Below, piece after piece: positions 1 to 5,002 of a stretch of 5,002 nucleotides of DNA. The translations under genes and the position numbers were made by a program. Position 1 is the first letter of the stretch; each line of letters starts with the position of its first letter. The DNA comes from an uncultured Lachnospiraceae bacterium (GTDB lineage Bacteria; Bacillota; Clostridia; Lachnospirales; Lachnospiraceae), in assembly GCA_902782625.1 (NCBI GenBank), contig CACZNZ010000193.1:1-5002 (forward strand), read 5' to 3'. The notes beneath the pieces were generated by a model, which ran no database searches, had not been told where the DNA came from, and saw only the letters and a list, made by a program, of their open reading frames with translations.

Positions 1-1175
1 CTTCCGACACGGTCCAATCCATACGATTCCCCTGCTTTTGTCATAACCTTTTTCAGTTTCTGCGCTGTTTTTGGGCTCAATACTGTCCCAAGGTTCTCAA
101 CCTTTCCTTCGTAGAGAATCTCTTCTTTTGCATTTATCACATTTTGAATCAGATACGGTTTGCACATCACCCCTCCATTGGCTGCCGCCTGGGTGATCAT
201 GGCCATGTGCAGTGGTGTAATCAGGGTATTTCCCTGTCCAAACGCAGTCGAAGCCAAAAGATTATCTTCTCCGCCTTCCAGAGAAAACTCCGATCGCAAG
301 GTTGTAAAATCAAGGTTGACTTCCTGTCCCAGCAAAAAGGCATCCGCAGCCCTCTGCATCCTGGCCTGTCCCAGTTTCAGGGCCCTGTCCATAAAATAAA
401 CATTGGAAGATTTCACGAAACCTTTTTCAAAATCTACCGTACCATATTCTGTTCCGTTATAATTACGTATTTTCTGGCCGTTTACTCTGAGGTATCCTTT
501 GTCTTTTACGGTCTCTGACTCGATTCCGGCATCAAGGATGGCTTTCGAAGTAACCAGCTTAAATACAGATCCCGGCGCTACCGGATTCTGGGTGGCATTC
601 GATAAAAGTTTCCCTTCTGCCTTGTTGATTTCCTCCCAGTCTTCTTCAAGCTTTGTAATATCATATCCCGGGGAGGAAGCAAGTGCCACAATCTCTCCGG
701 TTTTGGCGTCCAGCACCACAACAGATCCTTCATAGTCCCTGATATCTTCATAAGCCTGCTCCTGAACAGATGACTTCAGGGTGAGTTTGACATCTGCCCC
801 CACTTTATGATCATAGGGCGAAGCTGCATAGGTCAGATCGGCATTCATCAGTTTTTCGATGCCACTGGTGCCGTAGATCCTGGACCAATAGCCTGTCACA
901 TTAGAGTAGGCATAAGGATGCAGATAGTTCCTTTTGCCCAGTGGTTCCTCAGACCAGGCGATCTGCTCTCCGTCTCTGTCCAGAATGCTTCCCCTTATAT
1001 ATTCTTTTTCGTGGGCCTTTGCCCTTGCTGTTTTCTTTTCCTGGTCGGCCGCTTCTGAAATACCCGGCAAGATTGCTGAGATTCTTATGAGAGACAACAT
1101 CATGAGAATGACGCAGACGAGACAGGATCCCTGCAGCCACTTGGTTCTCTTTAATAAAGATTTCTTCATCATCAT
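1..1175 (-). CDS. Class B penicillin-binding protein (transpeptidase), C-terminus beyond window
   Basis: Membrane-anchored D,D-transpeptidase that should cross-link peptidoglycan outside the membrane, presumably with the SEDS polymerase encoded just upstream. About 391 residues are visible and the frame is open to the window edge. Residues 1-12 are basic and cytoplasmic, and about 14-36 form one membrane anchor. Residues 61-69 (RGSILDRDG) are the usual start of the class B N-terminal domain. The transpeptidase domain shows the active-site SVFK (nucleophile Ser203, preceded by PG), the SSN motif at 256-258, and GQG..TPLHMA at 313-325. The third motif (KTG) is not reached; it would normally lie a little beyond the truncation. 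The start is one of three consecutive ATGs (1175, 1172, 1169) with GGAAAGGG seven bases before the first. A later start would lose the anchor. Size and motifs resemble the short PbpA-type proteins of actinobacterial rodA-pbpA operons. Family assignment is firm; the exact subtype is inferred. Confidence 0.93.
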   Translation of the reverse strand, partial: MMMKKSLLKRTKWLQGSCLVCVILMMLSLIRISAILPGISEAADQEKKTARAKAHEKEYIRGSILDRDGEQIAWSEEPLGKRNYLHPYAYSNVTGYWSRIYGTSGIEKLMNADLTYAASPYDHKVGADVKLTLKSSVQEQAYEDIRDYEGSVVVLDAKTGEIVALASSPGYDITKLEEDWEEINKAEGKLLSNATQNPVAPGSVFKLVTSKAILDAGIESETVKDKGYLRVNGQKIRNYNGTEYGTVDFEKGFVKSSNVYFMDRALKLGQARMQRAADAFLLGQEVNLDFTTLRSEFSLEGGEDNLLASTAFGQGNTLITPLHMAMITQAAANGGVMCKPYLIQNVINAKEEILYEGKVENLGTVLSPKTAQKLKKVMTKAGESYGLDRVG

Positions 1176-2526
1176 TATTCATCCCTTTCCACGGGACATT
1201 TCCCGAGACGGAGATCATCAGGGAAATGATGCAGAGGCTTACTGCCAGAGAACTTCCTCCACTTGAGATAAAAGGCAGGGTGATTCCTGTAAGCGGACAC
1301 AGACCCGTGCTTCCTGCCACAATGATCATCGTCTGGAAAAACATCAGAAATGCACATGAAGCCCCGATTACCTGATGGTATCTGTCATTCTTTCTTATAT
1401 AGATCCTGACTCCTTCAAGCCAGAGAAAGATAAAGAGCATAAACACAAGCAATGCAAAGACAATTCCACATCGCTGTATCAATGCAGGATAAACAAGATC
1501 GCTGGTTTTTACCGGCAGTTCCGTCAGAGACGATGTCCCAAAAAAACCTCCGAGGACGATGGATTCCCTGGCTCTTAACAGCTGGTATCCAAGACCGAGG
1601 GCATCCTTTTCCGGGTGCAGCCAGTAAACGAAACGATTCGCGATCTTATTCCAGTTCCGCAGGAAAAACGATGCTGCCGGATTGGTACCCAGCACATTTC
1701 CTGCTTTGGAAAGTCCGTTAAGAAACACCCCAAGACATGCCATCATCGCTGTGAGCAGGCCGAACAAGGAAAATGCCGTCAAAAAAACTCTGATGTCTTC
1801 TGCAAATAAAAACAGAAGTGAGAGGAACATAAGACAGATCAAAAGGAGCGTCCCGAATTCCCCCTGCACGGCAAGCATCAGCATGAAACATCCTGTGATC
1901 AGGAAAAATGCCATCATATTTTCTTTTCGTATCTTTTCTCTCCTGCCCAGCAATCCTGCTGCGATCATAATATAGAAAAGTTTCAGGAGTTCGGTTGTCT
2001 GAATAGAAATCCCGCCGAGGATAATCCAGTTCTTTACGCCTCCATGTCCTCCTGAAAGCAAAAGTGTGACAATTGATAAAGCAATACCCGCTCCGGCCGC
2101 AAGTCTTACGGTCTTCATTGCAGCAAGCTGTGAGAATTTCCGGTAAAGAGCCCCCGTAACGACAGCCAGTATAAAACCTGTCAGGTATTGCACCTGCAAT
2201 CCGACAACAGAGGGCGCAGATCCGGTTTTTGCCGCATATTCTGCAAGGAAAATGCACTGCAGCATTGTTCCCACTGTCAGCAGCAGAATCGTATAAAGCA
2301 CGATTTTTTCATTCCCCTGCACATAGGCTGTAAGAACCCATGAGAAAAGACTGATGCCAATCAGAAGGCCAAGCATGTCCATATAAAACCGGCCTGCTCC
2401 TTTGGAGGCAACAAAGAAACATCCTGCTGCCTGAAAAAGAATGACGGCAGGCATTGGGCTCTTATACAAAGACGAAAAGGATCTCTGCCACTCCAGATAC
2501 AGCTGTTGTTTTCTTTCAGCGGTCAT
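949..2526 (-). CDS. FtsW/RodA/SpoVE (SEDS) family peptidoglycan glycosyltransferase
   Basis: Polytopic membrane protein that should polymerise lipid II into glycan strands, with the downstream class B PBP as partner. Roughly ten hydrophobic segments span residues 25-440. SEDS signatures are present in order: GGVKNWIILGG..IQTTEL (162-180), GEFGT (222-226), GLGYQLL (311-317), VKTSDLVYPAL (339-349) and LTGITLPFISSGGSSL (412-427). Asp343 in the TSD motif aligns with the catalytic Asp of RodA/FtsW. Several usually conserved positions differ: QTTE for QPSE, GEFGT for PDLGT, QRCG for EELG. The start at 2526 overlaps the FHA gene by 11 bases and has AAAGGA nine bases upstream. The recognisable family domain ends near residue 445. 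Residues 451-525 form a strongly basic tail read from DNA that also encodes the PBP N-terminus, a 227-base overlap. The tail may not be real protein. FtsW, RodA and SpoVE cannot be told apart here, so no symbol is given. Confidence 0.93.
   Translation of the reverse strand: MTAERKQQLYLEWQRSFSSLYKSPMPAVILFQAAGCFFVASKGAGRFYMDMLGLLIGISLFSWVLTAYVQGNEKIVLYTILLLTVGTMLQCIFLAEYAAKTGSAPSVVGLQVQYLTGFILAVVTGALYRKFSQLAAMKTVRLAAGAGIALSIVTLLLSGGHGGVKNWIILGGISIQTTELLKLFYIMIAAGLLGRREKIRKENMMAFFLITGCFMLMLAVQGEFGTLLLICLMFLSLLFLFAEDIRVFLTAFSLFGLLTAMMACLGVFLNGLSKAGNVLGTNPAASFFLRNWNKIANRFVYWLHPEKDALGLGYQLLRARESIVLGGFFGTSSLTELPVKTSDLVYPALIQRCGIVFALLVFMLFIFLWLEGVRIYIRKNDRYHQVIGASCAFLMFFQTMIIVAGSTGLCPLTGITLPFISSGGSSLAVSLCIISLMISVSGNVPWKGMNNDDEEIFIKENQVAAGILSRLRHSHDVVSHKNLSNLAGYFRSGRPGKENSKGKGPRKRIYKGKHSGQRRRADRLV
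1183..1190 (-). promoter_or_regulatory. Ribosome binding site of the PBP gene
   Basis: GGAAAGGG lies seven bases before the first of three in-frame ATG codons and inside the 3' part of the SEDS reading frame. It fixes the PBP start at 1175-1169 rather than at the internal methionines within the membrane anchor. Confidence 0.6.
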
Positions 2527-3100
2527 AGAGCATCATCCTTTCATCTTTCGTCTCATCAAGCACAGTGATCTGCGAATTGCCGATTCCAATCTTTTGCCCT
2601 GGTACAATACGAACATTCCTGACAGCCTTTCCTGCTACCTGAAGCTGCCCTGACGTTCCGGTATCTTCCAGAAAAAGTCCTCCGTTCCTCTCTCTGATTA
2701 CGGCATGTTTTTTTGCTACGGACAGATCATCGATCATGAGATCATTGCTTTTATCGCGCCCGATTGTATACGGTATTCTGTCCAATACAGCGTATTCCTG
2801 GATCCCGGATGCATCATGTACCACATGAAAAGAGATCCCTGTAACTTTCTTTCCCTTTTTGATTGGTGTCTGTACTTCTTTTTTCGGAGTTTCGGTACTG
2901 CTTACGGAATCTGCATATTCCTTTCGGGCAATCATTCTCTCTTCTTTCAGTCTTTCCTTTTTTTCCTGAAGCATCGCCCACGTATCGATAAAATGCTCTT
3001 CTTCTGCTGCAGCTTTATCCAGATCCCGATTGGACCGAAACAGAATAAACAACATACATAACGCGAGAACGATGATTGCAATCTGAGAAATTATAGGCAT
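2516..3100 (-). CDS. Membrane-anchored FHA domain protein
   Basis: Likely regulator or scaffold of the SEDS/PBP pair at the inner face of the membrane. It has 194 residues. Residues 3-21 are a single hydrophobic segment followed by RSNR, giving an N-out/C-in anchor. Residues about 28-62 are highly charged and probably helical or coiled coil. A Ser/Thr/Lys linker (64-86) includes two TP dipeptides. An FHA fold covers about 90-182, with YTIGRD (111-116), KKHAVI (130-135), LEDTGTSG (144-151) and a closing IGNSQITVLDE strand. In FHA domains the phosphothreonine is contacted by an Arg (GR), a Ser (SxxH) and an Asn (NG). Here Arg115 is kept, but the Ser position is Ala129 and the Asn position is Gly151, so binding may be weak or altered. 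The architecture (N-terminal anchor, C-terminal FHA, next to rodA/pbpA-like genes) resembles mycobacterial FhaB. It is the first gene of the operon and its stop lies inside the SEDS gene. Confidence 0.92.
   Translation of the reverse strand: MPIISQIAIIVLALCMLFILFRSNRDLDKAAAEEEHFIDTWAMLQEKKERLKEERMIARKEYADSVSSTETPKKEVQTPIKKGKKVTGISFHVVHDASGIQEYAVLDRIPYTIGRDKSNDLMIDDLSVAKKHAVIRERNGGLFLEDTGTSGQLQVAGKAVRNVRIVPGQKIGIGNSQITVLDETKDERMMLYDR
2536..2541 (-). promoter_or_regulatory. Ribosome binding site of the SEDS gene
   Basis: AAAGGA lies nine bases before the ATG at 2526, within the last codons of the FHA gene. With the 11-base gene overlap it suggests translational coupling of the FHA and SEDS proteins. 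Confidence 0.55.
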
Positions 3101-3108
3101 AAAATCAG

Positions 3109-3113
3109 CTCCT
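3109..3113 (-). promoter_or_regulatory. Ribosome binding site of the FHA gene
   Basis: A perfect AGGAG sits eight bases before the ATG at 3100 and supports that start. The same bases form the right arm of an 8-base inverted repeat (GCTCCTGT at 3142-3149, ACAGGAGC at 3108-3115, minus-strand sense). Confidence 0.7.
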
Positions 3114-3146
3114 GTCTTCCAGGTTTTTTATCATCCAGATAACAGG

Positions 3147-3176
3147 AGCATATCATAAAGCGTTATTCTGTTTCAA
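3147..3176 (-). promoter_or_regulatory. Candidate sigma-A promoter of the FHA-SEDS-PBP operon
   Basis: On the minus strand, TTGAAA (3176-3171) is followed after 18 bases by TATGCT (3152-3147), with an extended -10 TG one base before it. The start point would be near 3140, giving a leader of about 40 bases before the FHA ATG. The -10 matches consensus at only four of six positions. I see no convincing terminator between 3219 and this site, so read-through from the HTH gene is possible. Confidence 0.4.
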
Positions 3177-3219
3177 TAAAGCACATTTACAGCTATTTAC
3201 CGTATCAAAGCTAAGGATA

Positions 3220-4758
3220 TTATATCTTCTTTTTCATATCATAGAGAACCCCCAGCATACTTCTGATATTTCTGCTCTTATCATAAGCACTGCCGGCTGC
3301 CAGATTATTTCTGAGCATAGAAGCAAATTCACTGTCTCCTATCGGAGTCTGATCCAACTCGGCAAGGATTTCCTCATCATTTTTCACAAAACACTTTCCG
3401 GTAAATACCGAGAATGCAAGTGAACAAAAATAGTACACATCATTCATCAGAAATGCATCGGAAAACCTGCTCGGGTGCAGATCATAGCAATAGTCTTCAA
3501 ATTTCTCAAGATCAAACGGATCCGGCTCTTTGTCTTTCGTCATAGCCAAAGCAGGAATCACCTGCCAGAAATCTGATACCTTCCCATCCTGATTCTTCGC
3601 AGCTTCCTTAAATGCCGTGCTTTTTTTACACTTATTTACCTCATCAAAGAGGATTTCATCCACACTGTGATAACGGCAATATCCTTTTTTCTGATATCCG
3701 AAATCATGCTTCTTCTGCCGGTCCATGAAGCTCTCGCCCAGACAGATCACAAACCAGATTTTCTGTGCTGTCGTCATATCGTATACTGCATCGTATTTGC
3801 GGCAAAGATCTTCATCAATCTCATATCCTTTCTGTTGCAGGCTCTGTGCCAGAGATTCAATCAGGATCCACATTTCCTGACTGTTGGCGAGCAGATCCGC
3901 CTGTTCTTTGGAGATCATTTCGATGATGATTTCCGTAGGGGTAATCCCCAAAGGTTCCATCTGTGCCTTGGCAAGGAGTTTTTCGATCGATTCAATAGAC
4001 GGATGCAGGGCAATGCAGAATCTCAAAAGCCAGTCTCTGGTTACGACCGCTTTTCCTGCCCGGATCTTGGAAAACTGTGCTTCACAGTGCAGGCAGCCAA
4101 TGTCCCGAAGGAACCATGAGGCCTTCTCATAATAGCCGTATTCCTCTTCGATCACTTCATTTAATGCAATACCGAACTGTCGGGCCCCATTGCGGAACTC
4201 TTCTCTGTATTCACGAATCAGCCTGTAAAAGTCTTCGAGAGTTTCGGTGGCAGAAAGAAGTTCCCACAAATCGATGGTGGGAAGGCTTCTGTTTTGCTTG
4301 TCTTCCGGTTCTTCTGCCAGAATTTCCTCAATACTTTCTTTGACCGAATCAAACTCTTCCATGGAGAAAAGTCCATTGATCAGGGCAATCCAAAGGGCAT
4401 CCTCTATATTCTTACAGTAAAGCCCGTATCCCATATAAGTCTCCAGCAGGATCCGGTTGATTTCTTCCAGACTCATGGCAAATGCCATCCCAAGTGTAAC
4501 GTAGATTTCTCTCGAAGATGGCATGGATCCCCGCAGCCAAGTACCAATCGCCTGTCTCGTCACCGGAACATAGCTGTATTTTCCTTCTTTTTTTCGGTAT
4601 ACTTTATGAAATACTTTTTTGGCAAGAGAAGTATTGCTGTAATCAAATTCATCCATCTTATCTTCGAGGAATTCCGAAAATGGTCTTCTTCCTTCTCCCG
4701 CCTGTGATAAGCGTACTTCTATCTGCTGCAGAAATTCTTCTGAAATCCACTGATTCAT
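3220..4758 (-). CDS. Uncharacterised protein with two XRE-like helix-turn-helix modules
   Basis: I do not recognise this 512-residue protein as a named family. It has no signal peptide or membrane segment and is probably cytoplasmic. Residues 27-110 look like an XRE/lambda-repressor-type HTH: a SLAKKV helix (44-49), then VTRQAIGTWLRG (66-77), P80 and a leucine-rich helix. Residues about 195-271 repeat the pattern. QFSKIRAGK (228-236), TRDWLLRFCIAL (240-251) and SIEKLLAKA align without gaps to 70-106 of the first module, sharing Gly77/235, Arg83/241, Ala92/250, Ser96/254, Glu98/256, Ile100/258 and Leu104/262. A lone CxxC (222-225) precedes the second module. Residues 272-512 are mixed helical and acidic with no motif I can name. 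The start has AAGGAG six bases upstream. It follows a membrane protein gene by 17 bases and precedes the FHA operon. A regulatory role is inferred from the HTH-like modules; DNA binding is not shown, and a protein-interaction role is equally possible. Confidence 0.8.
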   Translation of the reverse strand: MNQWISEEFLQQIEVRLSQAGEGRRPFSEFLEDKMDEFDYSNTSLAKKVFHKVYRKKEGKYSYVPVTRQAIGTWLRGSMPSSREIYVTLGMAFAMSLEEINRILLETYMGYGLYCKNIEDALWIALINGLFSMEEFDSVKESIEEILAEEPEDKQNRSLPTIDLWELLSATETLEDFYRLIREYREEFRNGARQFGIALNEVIEEEYGYYEKASWFLRDIGCLHCEAQFSKIRAGKAVVTRDWLLRFCIALHPSIESIEKLLAKAQMEPLGITPTEIIIEMISKEQADLLANSQEMWILIESLAQSLQQKGYEIDEDLCRKYDAVYDMTTAQKIWFVICLGESFMDRQKKHDFGYQKKGYCRYHSVDEILFDEVNKCKKSTAFKEAAKNQDGKVSDFWQVIPALAMTKDKEPDPFDLEKFEDYCYDLHPSRFSDAFLMNDVYYFCSLAFSVFTGKCFVKNDEEILAELDQTPIGDSEFASMLRNNLAAGSAYDKSRNIRSMLGVLYDMKKKI

Positions 4759-4764
4759 CTTGTT

Positions 4765-4770
4765 CTCCTT
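4765..4770 (-). promoter_or_regulatory. Ribosome binding site of the HTH-module protein
   Basis: AAGGAG lies six bases before the ATG at 4758, a near-ideal spacing that fixes the start. It directly follows the last GACAA half-site at 4771-4775. Confidence 0.75.
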
Positions 4771-4789
4771 TTGTCTTATGACAATTGTC
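4771..4789 (-). repeat. Triple GACAA/TTGTC half-site cluster before the HTH gene
   Basis: Read on the minus strand, the sequence is GACAATTGTCATAAGACAA. It holds a perfect 10-base palindrome (GACAATTGTC, 4789-4780) and a second inverted pair, TTGTC-ATAA-GACAA (4784-4771), sharing the middle half-site. It spans the stop codon of the membrane protein gene and ends against the ribosome binding site. It could be an operator, or in RNA a small hairpin next to the binding site. Function is inference. Confidence 0.45.
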
Positions 4790-5002
4790 TCTTACGCCGC
4801 AGGATATTGATAACCTGCGTAATCACCGTTATCAATCCGAGAATGATAAAATATGTCAGTCTGATCTTCTTTGTTGGTAAAAACCAGGCAACAAGCTGCA
4901 CCATCATACCTTCTAACAGGCAAAGCCCAACCATAGCCCACACCGGATACTGTGTCTTCAAATGAAGAATCAGATATCTGTAATTGAGCATGATCAACAG
5001 CC
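4776..5002 (-). CDS. Small membrane protein, N-terminus beyond window
   Basis: Hypothetical integral membrane protein; I recognise no family. About 74 residues are visible and the frame stays open to the window edge. A TTG at 4997 and an ATG at 4991 are possible starts, but no Shine-Dalgarno sequence precedes either in the visible bases, so the true start is probably outside. Numbered from the first full codon, residues 20-41 and 48-67 are two strong membrane segments joined by a short PTKKIR loop. The earlier LLIMLNYRYLILHL stretch may belong to a third. The protein ends in a basic RRKRQLS tail, which suggests a cytoplasmic C-terminus by the positive-inside rule. The stop is 17 bases before the HTH gene, so the two may be co-transcribed. 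Its last codons contain both inverted-repeat elements described above. Confidence 0.6.
   Translation of the reverse strand, partial: LLIMLNYRYLILHLKTQYPVWAMVGLCLLEGMMVQLVAWFLPTKKIRLTYFIILGLITVITQVINILRRKRQLS
4806..4836. repeat. Perfect 9-13-9 inverted repeat, possible operator
   Basis: On the plus strand ATTGATAAC (4806-4814) and GTTATCAAT (4828-4836) are exact reverse complements separated by 13 bases. Arm centres are 22 bases apart, about two helical turns, as expected for a dimeric DNA-binding protein. The repeat lies in the 3' end of the membrane protein gene, starting 48 bases before the HTH gene start codon. No T-tract follows in either direction, so it does not look like a terminator. 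Confidence 0.5.
4807..4835 (-). promoter_or_regulatory. Candidate sigma-A promoter of the HTH-module gene
   Basis: On the minus strand TTGATA (4835-4830, five of six matches to TTGACA) is followed after 17 bases by TATCAA (4812-4807, four of six). Both hexamers lie within the arms of the 9-13-9 inverted repeat, so a protein bound there would block RNA polymerase. Initiation would fall near 4800, giving a leader of about 40 bases. Confidence 0.45.

Noticed and set aside
144..518. 124-residue open frame on the plus strand
   Set aside because: It is antisense to the penicillin-binding protein, whose SSN and TPLHMA motifs are encoded in the same stretch.
1192..1205. CGGGA-CATT-TCCCG hairpin near the SEDS/PBP junction
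   Set aside because: The stem is only five base pairs, no T-tract follows, and it lies inside coding sequence, so it is not supported as a terminator or frameshift stimulator.
2072..2080. ATTGATAAA, near match to the inverted-repeat arm at 4806
   Set aside because: It is a single 8-of-9 match inside the SEDS coding region without a partner arm, which is expected by chance.
1718..2257. 179-residue open frame on the minus strand
   Set aside because: It lies wholly inside the SEDS gene in another frame, gives a Cys/Arg/His-rich protein with no motif, and the SEDS frame has clear family signatures.
3170..3219. Possible terminator after the HTH-module gene
   Set aside because: Only short, imperfect A/T-rich pairings around an AGC/GCT core are visible and no proper T-run follows, so no terminator is called.
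3667..4119. 150-residue open frame on the plus strand
   Set aside because: It is antisense to the HTH-module protein gene, has no ribosome binding site that stands out and no recognisable domain.

Overview
The window looks like chromosomal DNA of a Firmicute, most likely a gut-type clostridium such as a Lachnospiraceae member. The clues are purine-rich AGGAG-type ribosome binding sites, an A/T-leaning but not extreme composition, tightly packed co-oriented genes, and the protein styles. This is inference from composition and gene content; no rRNA or marker gene is present to settle it. All five genes lie on the minus strand, so transcription runs from position 5002 towards 1. No tRNA, rRNA, CRISPR array, insertion sequence or phage gene was seen.

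In transcription order: (i) 5002-4776 is the 3' part of a small membrane protein gene that enters from outside the window. (ii) Seventeen bases later, 4758-3220 encodes a 512-residue cytoplasmic protein of unknown function. It carries two helix-turn-helix-like (XRE-type) modules that resemble each other and a C-terminal half I cannot assign. (iii) A 119-base gap (3219-3101) holds a plausible promoter and a strong ribosome binding site. (iv) A three-gene cell-wall operon follows: a membrane-anchored FHA protein (3100-2516), an FtsW/RodA/SpoVE (SEDS) family glycan polymerase (2526-949), and a class B penicillin-binding protein (from 1175, running off the window at position 1).

The last three genes form a functional set. 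The SEDS protein polymerises glycan strands from lipid II, its class B PBP partner cross-links them, and the FHA protein is a likely membrane-tethered regulator or scaffold. The order FHA - SEDS - PBP recalls the actinobacterial fhaB-pstP-rodA-pbpA-pknA-pknB cluster, but no kinase or phosphatase is in view. The SEDS and PBP reading frames overlap by 227 bases, which is unusually long.

The most interesting non-coding structure lies just before the HTH protein. A perfect 9-13-9 inverted repeat (4806-4836) coincides with a good promoter candidate. It is followed by three GACAA/TTGTC half-sites directly before the ribosome binding site. Together they suggest a regulated, possibly autoregulated, promoter inside the end of the preceding gene.
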